Below, one piece after another: positions 45,341-57,959 of a stretch of 64,000 bases of DNA. Made by a program: the position numbers and the translations under genes. Source of the DNA: Stichopus chloronotus (Eukaryota > Echinodermata > Holothuroidea > Aspidochirotida > Stichopodidae); assembly GCA_021234535.1 (NCBI GenBank), contig CM037841.1, positions 15,396,825-15,460,824 of the forward strand, written 5' to 3'. The first letter of the stretch is position 1, and each line of letters begins with the position of its first letter. The notes beneath the pieces are model-generated. The model did no database searches and was not told where the DNA came from. It worked only from the letters and a program-made list of their open reading frames with translations.

Positions 45341-45508
45341 AGATGCAGTGTGTAGTTTCCAATGACAATGCATGCTAATTGACAGAAAGGTGTATTTAAA
45401 TCGTAGGATGCCAAGAAAATTTGAGAATTAAATACATCCTAGATAGCCGCCCTTGCCATTGGTCATGCTTTACAGCAGTCATCGACGCAAGATGTGCAAG
45501 TTTTGTGA
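45121..45508. repeat. ~95-bp inverted repeat with ~200-bp loop
   Basis: 45121-45214 (TTACAAAACTTGCACATCTT ... TCAAGATTTTCTT) is inverted at 45413-45508 (AAGAAAATTTGAGAATTAAA ... GCAAGTTTTGTGAA) with few mismatches. Core shared block: ATACATCCTAGATAGCC and CTTGCCATTGGTC. Confidence 0.85.
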
Positions 45509-45519
45509 AAAAATGTGCT

Positions 45520-48500
45520 CATGCAAGACTCCGCTGATGAATTACAACGAATCCAAAACGAAATAATTTTGTGTTCAACTGCCAGGGATAGTAACTTACA
45601 CAGTGTGAGCACGTCAACTTTTCCACTCTTTCTCTTTCCTGATCCTATCAGCTACATCGTTGCAAAAGTTTGATATGCACGTGTAAAGTTGAGTGTGTAA
45701 TTTCTACCATCAAGTAACTGCTTTATCCACCGATACCCCTGACAGTGATATTTTTGTGTTCAAAAGTCCTAAAGGTTACTCCCTGGTTCTGCGGATCCAC
45801 CTTTTACTAGTTGTGCGTAGAGCATGCTAGCGCTAAAGGGTATTGAGCCAAATTCTATGGAATGCCAAAAGGGTAAATTTATAGCGACAACCACTCTTTG
45901 ATGAAGACGAGGTCTAGGACTATACGCGGAAACTCCAAGCCAACAGCTTATTTGGCCAATAATTTGACTTGCCCCTTCGTGACTACCATCATATCTAAAT
46001 ATCCCAACATTAGACAGCCTAAGGGTATCCCTAAGTTTCGTTCTTGTTGCACCCTACTGCATAAACTGGGGTGCCAAATTCAGTAATTGAGTTTTACTCT
46101 TAACAATTTCAATGCCTGAGTGTGATGTATTGATGTTTCTATTAAATGGTTTTTGCCAGTAGTGTCTCCGTACTTTGTCACTTGTCATCCTATATGTTGT
46201 ATTTGTAAGGCAATATTAAACTGGTCACCACAAGGTCATCTTGAACTTCTGACCTGTCATCTTAAACTTCCGACCTATCTGGTACTTGTTGATGTGACGT
46301 GTGACCTTTATATGAACTTGGAATATGAACGACAGAGTCAATTACAAACTGGGTACGGTTGAAGGAGGATGGGTTATTAAACTTACTTAGTAATAGCGAA
46401 CTTACTACTTTGATTCTTGTGTCTTCTTTCCTGAGTTACTGTCTCTTCATTACAAGACTTGCGTGCAAGATAACACTCAGGGTGAGTGGAATCTTTCTGA
46501 AATGTTGAAACTGACCAGTCCCAATCAGATCCTTAATGATACATTGTTGGGATGTTTTAATACTGACTGTTGATGTGACAAACAGTTCATCCTTCCCTCT
46601 ATGTAATAACATTTACCTTTAATTCTTGTTTTACGCTTTGTTTGATCATTATTTTATGTTTTTCATGAGGGTTTGGGGAAAGGGGGAATCAGCTCCAGGT
46701 CATAGAATTGAAAAAGGTTTAAGTAAAAAATAGATAAAATAAATTCATCATATTTGTCTTGTCACCACTTGACTAGTGTTCACTCATCTTATGAATTTTT
46801 AATATAATTAACAGTAATTGCACCATCATCACATATTCCTTGGCATCTTCATCACGTAACTTTGCAACATAATTGTTTCACCAGTCTTCAACAATAGACT
46901 TCCCTTTTAGGGTTCCATAGAATCACTCCTCAAATAAAAATGGACAGAAATGACACGGACACTGACCAGTGCTCATACAAGTGTTGTTATGGAATATATT
47001 TAAATTCAGGTGATACCATCTCTGTCAGGTTTATTTTTGTACCTTAAATTAGAAAGTCACATCAGACGGTTACATTTGTTGGAAAAGACCCACTAGTACT
47101 GTCAACAACTTTTGAGCCTAAATCTTCTAGTATCAAACAAATTTTATTTCTTTTCTCAAGAGCACATGTCATCCAATGATTAACAGTTTTGCACGTACAT
47201 GTGGCCGGTATGTGGGACGTATATGTAGGAATGAATATTCAAGTGATTTGAGAAAATACTGAAAACATACATTGGAGAAAAAAGGGGAAAGAGCTAGAAG
47301 TACAGTCAGGACACAGTGTTGTCAAAAAGCATACCGTGAGTAGAAGATTGCTCCACCTTCTGCTCTGGAGGAAAGGTGGAGATTATTTTCCAACCTTAAC
47401 ATGGCAATTTAGATGATATGGATACAATGCTTTTCCGGATGCCAAGTATCATCACAGATACAACCACACTAAATCAGAGGACCTACCAAAGAAAGGGGAT
47501 GATATGGTATTAACATCCTGGTTTTAGAAAACATATTGTAAACCAGATCAGACGGATGAAAAGGCTGTTACTGTAATATACAGTAAATAATAACCTCCCA
47601 GTAAAAGTCATAAGGCTGTGAAATAAATTCATCATTTTTTTTTTGAAATATTACAGAACTGTTTTGGTAGGAACTTCCATTTGGAACCTTCTAAATATGG
47701 TACACTGAAATGGCACACACATCAGAAACTTTTATTCATCTTGTGATAGGATTGCTTGAATTGTAAAATAAATGGAGACTGTCTGAGGCCACCCTTACAT
47801 AGGTTGGATGATAGACTAGCTATCAGTTCATTTCTAAAACAACCAAAGAATATCAGAGATATGAAATGCATCTGTAAAAAGTTTATTATATGATTGCAAG
47901 TTATTTTAGAAATGATGGCATACATAAGAAGTAAGTTAGAACTGGTGGGTAGGGGAGTCAGAAATATGCAAAACGTTTTCAAGTCTTGCCCCTTTAAAGA
48001 AGTAACAACTGAAATGATTGCATTACCAGGCCTTGGGTTTTAGATTTTCCAGATGTGCTTTAAATCACATTCCTCAGGAAATTTAGGAGTGTGGTAGGTG
48101 TGCTGTTTTATTAAACTTCAATAGATTTATTATAGTTCCCATTCTCTATCAAGGTGTGTAACAAATCGCACTCCTCACAGTCATTTGAGGTCAGTGGTGG
48201 TGTGCAGTCGCACTCGCACCAATCAAAATTCAAGGCCTGCATAACTTACCTTTGACATATCTTGTGCAGTTGAGCACTGATCTCATGGTGCTTTCTTTAC
48301 TTGAAGATATTCCTTTAAGGGCTACTGTTTGTACACCGTAACATTTTTTTCAGTGACAAACTCAAGGCAATGAACACCACTACAATGACTCACTGTGGGT
48401 CCCTTAGTTCTATACATTTTATCTGATAAGAATATTGAATAGCTTTATGCAATGCATTGAAATTCAAGAACAGAAATAAAATACAAATAAAATGATTTCA

Positions 48501-49190
48501 ATAAAAAAGCAATTGATCATTTCCCTTCACTGTAATTTGTTTGTTTATTGTTACTTAATCTGCACACTCTGCATTAAAATACAATTTGTAATCAAAATAC
48601 ACTTAACAGTGGTGGGGTGAGTATTCTGTAATGAGGCCAAGCAGTTGAGTTCCCTATAACAATATAGGCCCTAGGCAAGGCTAACTGCTACTCTAATTTA
48701 TGCTTACGAAGTAAACTTTGACAAATGCAACTTAAAAAGTCTTAAAATGCTGTATATTTGCCATATCATCCTTAGGTTGATCGGGTAACTATGGCCCCAC
48801 CCACGCTAGATCATTATTTCTCCGAACCGGTACATACACAAAACATTGAAGGCCTAGAGTGATCATTATTTACCTTAATTGCAAAAAATAGAGTAACACT
48901 CATCAAAAGAATTATCAAAATGTGCTTGCATATCATTTCTAAACAATAAGCTTGAACAAAGTTGACGTGATTAGTAAAAAGTTTGTTGAAAACCAAAAAA
49001 GTGAAACGTCAGTTTTGTCTACGCAGAACTGAGCTAATTACGCACATTTGGTAATTTGCCCACTTCAAGTTCGTTCAGATTTACGTTTCAACCATAAGCG
49101 AAAAACGAAATCCAAACATGGTACTAAAAAGCAGACGAATTTTTCAGTGTGGCATTTTAACTGATTCCAGTAATATTGTATTTTGCCAGT
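45520..49190. other. No gene recognised
   Basis: Long AT-rich interval with short unconvincing open frames on both strands. No domain, RNA gene or repeat could be supported. Confidence 0.4.
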
Positions 49191-49194
49191 AATA

Positions 49195-50100
49195 TGCTAT
49201 CTTTTATCTCGCCTTCCAGAAACTGTACACCTACTGCAGGCCTTGAGTTCCTTACTCCTAAGGCCAAAAAATAAAAAGGGAATAAAAATGGTCTTTGTCA
49301 GCTACGTCCAGGTGATATAGTTGTTAGTATTTTTAGAAAGGAGGACGAAAATAGACAAATGCATGAACGTTTTAGCCTAGGCTCAGAGTCAGACTGTCGA
49401 CACTGTCATTAACTTGTGAAAGGATCGTAAAAGAACAGCTCACCAAATATCAGAATTCCAATGTTTCAGTCATCATTAAGATAATACAGATTGCTTAATT
49501 TGGGGCATAGGCTGTTTGTTCAAATTACGCGCCTGGTCATGGTCTCGACATGCCAGCCAGTTGGACATTATCATTTGATGCATGCTATATAACTAGAACC
49601 AAATCAAAGGACCAAAGACAAAGGATTAAGTCACTTGACGTGACAAATTTCCTTACAAAAATAGACCGTAAAGTCAATAATATTTGGGCAGACATTTCAC
49701 AAATGATGAAACACAATCATACCCCTTACAGCTGGCCATCTGCTCTCATCACTAGGCCTAGAAAAAAAAAAGAGTGTAATTATATTTCTTTTGTAGGAGT
49801 ACCACCGAAGAGTAAATTTTTATGGGTGGGAGAAGTTGGCTGTGGACTTACAAACAAATGTGCTGTCTCTACAGCACTCAATTCAGATGAAGATACAAAC
49901 ATTTTATCCCATATTTTACAATCCTTTGATCATGTCTTTGAGATTTGGTATCTTCATCACCCTAAAAAGTCTGAAGTAAGCAAATAGATGGCTCTGAGAG
50001 AAACTAGGGTTCCTTGAGAAACTAGGCTGAGGGTTCCTTTGTAGAGAAGATCAGCATGGGTTCCTTTATAAAGGAACCCTATAAATCAGAGCCATTTATT
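49195..50100 (+). repeat. Longer copy of the GGCTCTGAGAG family
   Basis: Left motif ATCTTTTATCTCGCCTTCCA with AGAAACTGTACACCTACTG (as at 43918) and right motif GATGGCTCTGAGAGAAACTA at 49988, followed by tandem AGGGTTCCTT/GAAACTAGG pieces and CAGAGCCATTTATTTCC at 50090. The 145-codon ORF at 49550-49987 lies between the two motifs, whereas the copy at 43910 has only about 130 bp there. Confidence 0.6.
49550..49987 (+). CDS. Unknown 145-codon ORF inside a repeat element
   Basis: An ATG-initiated frame ending TAG just before GGCTCTGAGAG. The peptide has a basic N-terminal half (TRTKSKDQRQRIKSLD), a VPPKSKFLWVGEVGCGLT stretch and no signal peptide, zinc site or membrane helix. I do not recognise the family. 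Its position inside a dispersed repeat suggests a transposon-encoded protein or a remnant. Composition matches the AT-rich flanks. It may be chance: one 145-codon frame in 64 kb of AT-rich DNA is uncommon but possible. Confidence 0.3.
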   Translation: MPASWTLSFDACYITRTKSKDQRQRIKSLDVTNFLTKIDRKVNNIWADISQMMKHNHTPYSWPSALITRPRKKKECNYISFVGVPPKSKFLWVGEVGCGLTNKCAVSTALNSDEDTNILSHILQSFDHVFEIWYLHHPKKSEVSK

Positions 50101-50399
50101 TCCTAATACATTGTTTAGAGAGAAATTAGGGTTACTACATAGCAGTGATTCTCAACCGCGGATTCGTGAAGCTTCATCAGTTGAAGCTCTTAGGTGTAAT
50201 ATAAGATTATAAATAATACAACTCGTACTCCTAAACTAGTAATCGTTCTCGTAGTTTGTCTAAGTTTTTCCTTAGCCAAAGCAGCAGACATTCTCCTTTG
50301 ATTCCCCGCTAGCAATTTTGTTATAGAGAAGAGACTTAAGTTGCGCTACTGCAGACCAATCACATTCAATTTGAACTTCGTCGCTGTTAACTAATTGGA

Positions 50400-50718
50400 T
50401 CAGTGAGGCTGTAATATCTCACATTATATCGGCAGTCCATCGATTTCGATGAGGACACGTAAGGAGAGAAAATGAAAGTCAAATAGGCTTGTTTTGGCAA
50501 GCTCGTTGGTGAGCTGCAAGACCAGCCCTCGATCTACATGGCTGATTACATTTTTCACAAGTAAAGTTACTGACAATAGGAGTTGAGTGTCGCCAAAGAT
50601 GAGCAGACAGGTAGTCAGCAGCACGCTTCTCCTCGACTCTTCTTATAGCTTCCCGCAAGGTACCACGCCAGGTGGGCCTTTTGGCCGGCGGCCTGCTGTT
50701 GCCAGGTGTCAGTGTTAA
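50400..50718 (-). pseudogene. LINE ORF C-terminal part and 3' UTR, beyond the insertion
   Basis: The minus strand resumes at INTDTW (50719 downward). After a one-base shift near 50680 it reads RPTWRGTLREAIRRVEEKRA, then FTCEKCNQPCRSRAGLAAHQ with RAC, and a TGA stop at 50479-50481. The C-x2-C...H-x3-C pattern is the C-terminal zinc-finger-like motif typical of the LINE family whose main ORF lies at 53455-56415. The short 3' UTR contains CGAAATCGATGGACTGCC. So this is the 3' end of the same element, displaced by 2.7 kb. Confidence 0.85.
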
Positions 50719-53413
50719 TGAAAGGAATGCAGGTACAGGGATGGGGAGCGTAGCAGCAGGTCACCTCAAACAAATGACGACAGTAACAAACAACGCTTCA
50801 TCAGTTGAACTCAAATTTATTCCCAGCCACAGCAAGGGTAAAAAGCAAGGAAACGGCACCAGTAAAAGGAAAAAAAAGAACAGCCTCTGTAACAAAACAA
50901 ACAACGAACAATATCATACATGAATACACATAATCAATATCATCACTAGTGGCAGATCACAATAGAACCAATCAAAAGCATGCAGTATCGTACTGACGAC
51001 AGAACTCAACAAAAAAAGTGTTTAGGAAATTTTGGACAAGCTATGACAAAAGGCATCCGCACACAGTGAGTAAACAATAGTGACATAGCAAAATAAAATA
51101 CAATCAGTGACTGGAGACAGATCAGGGATTCACTGGGTAAGTGACATCAACCCGAGAGCTATCATCAACAGAAACCGGAAAAGTGAAGAATGATTGTAAA
51201 ATGTTAAATGGAAAATAATGAAAATATCAAAATTAAGTGATACATACTGTACAGTACACACTGAACAGTCCCACAGTAAATGCTCTGGTCACACAAATGA
51301 AGCAATGCTGTACAAACTTATGATCACTACGGTATCAACTCATAACCCAATGCGATAACCCATACTACCTGAGCAAAAGGATTATTATAATATAGCAAGG
51401 GACACTGTTACGTTGATTGACAAGCCACTAATTATTCATTAGAGTAAGAGCCGTAACATATCATCACTTAATTATGCAAAGTGCTTACTTGCTTTAAATC
51501 AACACATGCAATGAAATTAGCAAAATGATAAAAACTGGCAAAATGATAAAGGTAGAAATATACAAAGTACAAAAAGAACAAAATTCGGTGACTACCAAGG
51601 CACCTGCTTTCACAACTTAGACTCGTTACTCACCAGACCCAAGTGAAAAAGTTACAAAGGCATCACCAGAGGACCAAACAGTACCATGTCACCGTCCAAC
51701 CGAACCCTGAATTAATAAAAGTGATGTGAATACATAAAGTATAGGTACAGAATTCTGTGACTCTACAGGATTGACAAATACCGTACCTAGCAAAGGCAAT
51801 GCTACAGCCATATCATCACAAATAAATCTGATATACTTGACCACAGTTAATTACGATACTATATACAAGAATAAGAATGTAGATACCGATGCTAAAAACA
51901 TCATGTAACAACAGATTGTCCGTCCATTCCATTTACAGGATGACAATATGAAATGGGAACTGAGACATTACGAAAATATGACACTATATAACAGCATGAA
52001 TAACTATTAAAACAACATCAGAAATACTGTATGGGGATTCCAGAACTGGCTGACAAACATCATATTGTAATAATGAGAACTAGACCAATCTTGTTGCCAT
52101 ATGCAAAGGTACCGACAATACAATTAGGTTGATAATTTAGATAAAGAATACCAAGTGAATGAAAATACAGAATACCAAGAACAAATGGAAATACAAATAA
52201 TGAAGATGAAGATACAATACTCTTGATAAATTATGTAGACCCTAACAATACACATGGGCCCATAGTCTAATGTGTTAGGCCAACAGCTTAGGCTGACCCT
52301 TACACTGTCACCATGTTAGGCTGTGCATGGCCTAAGCTTCCCTTTGTTCTCACTTGAGCACATGGTCTATCTCTAAAGATGCGATAGCGCCCCCAATAAT
52401 ACATGCCTTCACCATGTGGTTGGAGTAATTAACCTATATACCTCACTTGAGGCCTATACATCACTGACACATGCCCAATCCAGTGTAGAATGTAAATTAA
52501 ATTACAAATGATTTTAAATGTCTTGCAGCACATATTACAGCAAAACAGAATAATTATACTGAAATACAGCTGATCTGGGAATACTCAAGTGATTTGAAAC
52601 AACAGCTGAGTAACATGTCCATCATACCATTGAATACACAGTGAAAAAATTCAAAGTATACCATAAGAACACTGTCATTTCCCATTTAACTGGAATACAT
52701 ACTTCTTGGCTAAAATACAGGCATTACCCAAAATAGTTTACTTTCTCTCATAACTAGGCCCTGCACTAATTCAATAGGCTACACTAACACATGCATCAGC
52801 TGGCGGCTGTGAACAAACTTTGGTCTCCGACAGTGGGATTTTGCAACTGCAATAGCTGAACTTTAGTACACACAACAAATTAGAATAATCAACTCACCAA
52901 AAGGCACCAATATACACTTCATTTGTCTTCGGAGGAAGCCCAAAACAGTAAAGAGTCTTTACGCACAACTCTCGGACCACATGTTGCTTGGCTGACAACA
53001 AAAACTGGAGTGCAAGCCCACATGGGTGCAGCGCAGCGAGACCAGACCTCACTTGGCGTAGGAATAAATGACTAAACTTTCCTTGGAGAGAGCTGCATGC
53101 TTAGACATGGCAATGGAGTAAACAAGAACAAACCTATTTCTGATACATATCACAATTTGACCCTGAATGAATAAGTAAAAGCTAGAAAAGCTCAAATGGG
53201 CAAAGTCCTATATTTCTACGTGGATCTACACTAGTGGCTAAAAAGGGTGGTGAGTCTGCAGGACAAAGGATTCCACTGACCAGACACTGGACATATGAAT
53301 AATCAACAAGTACTTCCTGTACATGTGGGAGTCACATGCATGGCCAGATGAGTTTCATGGCTCCTGTGTTAAAGCAGGCTTAAAAGGGTAGGACAAATTA
53401 ACACTTTACTACA
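50719..53413 (-). mobile_element. 2695-bp insertion splitting the LINE (candidate giant solo LTR)
   Basis: Both ends fall exactly where the LINE reading frame stops. TTAA at 50715-50718 and 53414-53417 (in fact TTAATG on both sides) is duplicated. The insert has TG...CA ends on either strand (plus: TGAAAGGAATGCAGG ... CACTTTACTACA). There are no inverted termini and no recognisable coding sequence. Read on the minus strand an AATAAA lies about 100 bp before the end, as expected near the polyadenylation site of an LTR. No internal direct copy of the ends was seen, so a solo LTR is the simplest reading, though it would be unusually long; a non-autonomous element of another type is possible. Confidence 0.65.
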
Positions 53414-56400
53414 TTAATGTCGGCACACTTCATGTGGCGCTTCAGTACATCTTTTTAGCGCAACTTCTGGCCACCACGTTTGCGCTTCCCATTCTGGAAC
53501 TCGCTGAATAGCACTTGTTTTGGAAGACGGTCATCAGACATACGGGTAACGTGGCCGGTCCAACGGAGCTGTGCTGCAGTAATCATCGCCTCTGCACTTA
53601 CTGTCCCTGCTTGTTCCAGGACAGTTACATCTGGTACCATGTCTTGCCACTTGATTTTCATGATCTGACGTATGTGGCGTACCTGGACTCTGGTCAGTTG
53701 CTTGATGTGCTTACGATAAAGCGTCATCGTCTCAGTCGAATAAAGTAATGACGGCAACACTGCAGCATTGTAGACTTTTATCTTCGTAGAGAGCTTAATG
53801 TCATGGCGTGACCAGAGTCGATGCTGAAAGGACCCGAAAGCCTTACTGGCTGCCTGAATTCTCCGGCTGACTTCAGCATCAGGCGAATTCTTGTCTGTAA
53901 CTGTGCTACCCAGATAAATGAAGGAGTTAGTTTGCTTGAGTGCCTTGCCATTCAAGTTAACGACAGGGTGATGTTGTTCCTGCTGCTGCTCACATGGTGG
54001 TGGTTGGTATAGAAGCTTGGTCTTGGTGGAATTGATGCGCAGTCCAAAGCAGGTTGCAGCTTCTACAAAAAGATCGACTATCCTCTGAATAACTTGCTGG
54101 TTTGTAGCTACTAATGCAGAATCATCAGCATAGAGGAGCTCCCTCACGCAGGTCAGCTTGGTCTTTGAGGCAGCACGAAGTCGGGAGAGGTTGAAAAGGC
54201 CACCGTCCGATCTGGTACGGATGTATACTCCCTTTGTATTTCTACTGCCCACATATTCCAGCACAGCAGCGAGATATAGCGCAAACAATGTTGGTGCAAG
54301 AACACATCCCTGTTTGACTCCGTGACCAACTGAAAAGGGGGCACTTGTATTGCCGCCAATAGATATCACTGCAGACATGTTGTTGTGAAACTGACGAATC
54401 ATGTTTGTGAGCTTGTCTGGGCAACCATACAATTTGAGCACTTCCCATAATGTTTCTCGATCAACAGTGTCAAAGGCTTTGGAGAAGTCAACAAATACAA
54501 TATACAATGGCTGATGCTGTTCTATGGCCTTCTCTTGAAGCTGACGCAGTGTAAATATCATGTCAGATGTTGACCTTCCAGCCCTAAAACCACTTTGGCT
54601 CTCCGGCAGGACACTTTCTGATATTTGCAACAACCTATTCAGAAGAATCCTTGCAAACACCTTTCCTGCGATTGAGAGAAGGGAGATCCCACGATGGTTA
54701 CCACAGTCACTTCTCTCACCCTGCTTCTTGTAGATAGTGACTATGAGTGCATCCTTGAAGTCCTGTGGTAGTTGTTCCTGGTCCCAGCAGAGATTGTACT
54801 GATGAAGCAGGTGGTCTGTAATCTGTTGGCCTCCATATTTTAATACTTCTGAGGGGATACCATCCAGGCCAGGGGCACGGCCAGGACGTGTTTGCTTCAG
54901 AGCTCTTTTCACTTCATCCGCAGTGATTGGGTCATCAAGATCATGCCTCGTTCGGTGAGCTACAAGAGTGGATACAACATCTCTCTTCGCTGCACCTTGC
55001 TGATTGAGCAGCGTGTGAAAATGTTCCCTCCAACGATCTGTGATGTCTGAGAGGTCTGTCAGGAGGCAGCTTCCATCTGCTGATTTCAGTGGGGTGAGTG
55101 TGTTTGTTCGTGGACCATAGACTTGCTTCAAGGCAGAGAAAAGCCCCTGAGAGTCACCTGCATCTGCGAAAGCTTGGAGCTCGTTGGCCTTGTTGTTCCA
55201 CCAGGCATCCTTCATTGACCGTATTTCTCGTTGGAGCGTTGACTTCGCACTGGTCAGTAGCTGTTTATTCCTCAAAGGGTTGTCTTTCAGATAGTTGGTG
55301 TAGGCTTTCTGTTTCTCAGTTAATAGGGTTTGAATTTGATCCTTGTTGTCATTGAACCAGTCAGGGGTCTTCCTGCTCGGATGGCCAAGAACTTCAGTAG
55401 CAACATTCAGGATGGCATCCTTCAGGACACACCATGATTCACTTACATCCTCCAAAGGTGTAACACTCAAGTCCTCTAGTGGTTTTTGTAGAGATTGGCA
55501 GAGGACGTCCCGGTAGTGATCAGAATTCAGTCTTATCACATTCAGCTTTTTGGGAATGGCAGCCGATGACTTCCTCCTTGGTGCTTGCAGTTGGAGCTTG
55601 ACTTTTGCTCTCACTAGGTAGTGGTCTGTTGAACACTCCCCACCTCTCATAGTTCTTGCGACAAGCACCTCCTTCAGGTGTTCTTTCCGAGTTAGGACAT
55701 AGTCTAGCAGGTGGTAGTGCTTAGATCTGGGGTGCATCCAAGAATAATAATGGTGATCAGGTTGGTTGATGTACGTATTAGTGATGCACAGACTCCTCTG
55801 AGCACAGAAATTAAGCAGAAGGACGCCGTTGGAGTTAATCTGGCCTTTGCCGAACTTCCCGATCACACCTTCGTAAGTGTGGTGGTCACTGCCAACCCTC
55901 GCATTGAAGTCACCCAGAATTAGCAATTTATCCGCCTTGGGAACAGTATCAACAACTGAGCCAAGTTCATCATAGAAGGCTTCCTTGTCGTCTTCAGAAT
56001 AGGTCATGGTTGGTGCATAGACACATATTAGGGTGAGAAATCTCTTTTTGGCCAAGGGAATACGCAAACTCATAAGTCTTTCCGACTGGCTTTTAGGGGA
56101 AGATGGCAGCTTAGCAGTGAGACTGTTAGAGATAGCAAGAGCAACTCCAGCCTCTCGTCTTCCTTCAGACTTCCCATGCCAGTAGACTGTGTGTGTTTCT
56201 TCCCGGATTTGACCCTGGCCCTCAATTCTTGTCTCTTGTAGAGCTGCTATGTCAATGTTGTACCTATTCAGCTCCTTACAGATCAAAGCAGAGCGTTTTA
56301 CAGGTCTGGAATCATTGTCCAACATGGTACGGACGTTCCACATACCAATGGATGATCTTTGGTTTTTCATTTTCCTACCGCTGTAGATGGAGCCCCGTTG

Positions 56401-56415
56401 GCCGCGGTGAACCAA
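53414..56415 (-). CDS. Non-LTR retrotransposon (LINE) endonuclease/reverse transcriptase ORF
   Basis: A 986-codon frame from ATG 56415 to TAA 53455. Residues about 20-285 are an APE-type endonuclease of the kind annotated 'craniofacial development protein 2-like': WNVRTM, LQETRI (metal Glu), VYAPT, LGDFNAR, and STDHYLV with the catalytic His. Residues about 450-780 are reverse transcriptase: PGLDGIPSEVLKYGG, GISLLSIAGKVFARILLNRL, FVDFSKAFDTVDR, GVKQGCVLAP and LLYADDSALVA with an intact YADD box. The C-terminus has RRIQAASKAFGS, LPSLLYSTETMT and WTGHVTRM blocks. The frame continues past the TAA with KDVLKRHMK, so TAA replaces one codon of the conserved end. The 3' remainder is at 50400-50718. 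Apart from the stop and insertion it looks young. LINE clade not assigned. Confidence 0.95.
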
Positions 56416-57050
56416 CCAGGGTTAAAAAGGAGCAAGCTTTGTTTACTCCACCTTTTATAGGAGCTTCCCCGGATTGGGGCAGGCAGTGCTCTCCCTAAAC
56501 AGGGCTGCCCGGTCATCCATACAGCTGCCCCAGGCTACTGTCGCTCCAAATCAGCCAGGCTGTGACCATCAAGCAGAAAACATGCTAGTGGCTCCCAGCA
56601 CCTCACGCCTGCCACCCCCTCACTCTTCCATCGCCACAGGACTTTGTAAACTCTCTCCTCGCCGTGCACAGTAGATGAAGACCCACAATGTCATGCCCCC
56701 ATTGCTGAGCCTCTCTGGGCTTATACACTCTAATCCAGAGGTGCACTGAAGTGCCACAGTGCTGGGGAGTGTGTAAGCTGCCTCGCAGTAGCCACTTACT
56801 GGCCTGATGTGCCACCCGTTGACCTGTAGTAGGTTCCTCCGCGTGCCACGTATGAGTCGACCGTCGATGACACAACCTGTCAAGCGCCCTCCACAGTATC
56901 CATCAGCCTGCTGCCACTGACTTCACCGTAAGCCTGGCAGGGGCCCTAACTGGGTACTGACAGCCGGAGCCAGCTGAGCCCGGGACTCATGTCGGGCAGG
57001 GTCGTCACTCCCTGAAGTGGCCTAATGCCACTCATTACCATGTGTCTCAC
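56416..57050 (-). other. LINE 5' UTR (probable)
   Basis: GC-rich, low-CA sequence that ends abruptly near 57045 (next to ...CATGTGTCTCAC) and differs in composition from the AT-rich DNA on its right. On the minus strand it leads into the LINE start codon. Short open frames exist (87-101 codons) but none resembles an ORF1. Confidence 0.6.
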
Positions 57051-57955
57051 ATTACTTGAAGGCTTACATAAGTTTTCTTTTCAGTTTCAACATCGACAAA
57101 ATACAAGAGCAAAGTAAAACTTCGTTTACACATCTTCGTTCGTTCCATGCTCCTTTTTAATTCCATATTAGACAAGCACACATTTTTTCTGCACCAAACA
57201 AGAACTCATACCTGTATGTATGAAAAATACCTTGATGAGGAGATAATATTTCCAAAAAAAAAGACATACATTGGTAACATAGTTTTGCAACAATTTTTCT
57301 TTTTAATTCAACTTAAATTTCTTATAATTTGAGTAAGATCGTCAGTTTCACGTAATGTGTAAGTTAAGTAAGTCAATAAAAAAGATTTTCTTTGAGTAGG
57401 GGTTCCTCAAAAAAGCATGGAACATCCTAAATAGTCCATGGATGGAAAAGGTAGTGAGAACCTAGGCTATATAGGAACCCTATGCTGGAGAAATCACAGC
57501 CATATTTACAGAGAATAGATGACTCTGGGTTTACTCGGGCAACGGACAACTCGGGCCCTAGGACATCTCGGGCTTAGTACATCTTGGTCTCAAATGAAAT
57601 AGTCTCTTTAGAAGTGACGTTTGTTATTGTTATTAGACAAAGGTTAAGAAAGTGCACAGCCTTCAATTCAAGAATCTGTTATGGATCTGACAATGAATGC
57701 GTGCATGTAGGTTAGCCAAACGGTGATGCATGATCTGGACATATTTTGTGAAAATAAACATGAACAACTGCGATTTCATTGGTAATTGTGTCTCACAAAG
57801 AATCAATAAGTACTTCAAACTGCAGTTGAGTGGTTGGAAACTGGGATTGTGATGTCAAACTTCACATGTTTCTTAAAAAAGGGAAATAGGGTGTTTAGTA
57901 TATACCCACATGTCATACAAAGAAAATAGCTTTAACAGATTTTACATTTTTTATT
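57051..57955. other. No gene recognised
   Basis: AT-rich flank. GGCTATATAGGAACCC and CACAGCCATATTTACAGAG at 57464-57510 recall the GGCTCTG/AGGGTTCC family of 50000. Confidence 0.4.
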
Positions 57956-57959
57956 TTGA

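Noticed and set aside
44691..45341. 216-codon plus-strand ORF
   Set aside because: It runs through dispersed repeat sequence and one arm of an inverted repeat, with no known domain.
56193..56883. Several 60-100-codon ORFs in the LINE 5' region, possible ORF1
   Set aside because: None has a coiled coil, RRM or zinc knuckle; they differ in frame and strand and look like chance frames in GC-rich UTR.
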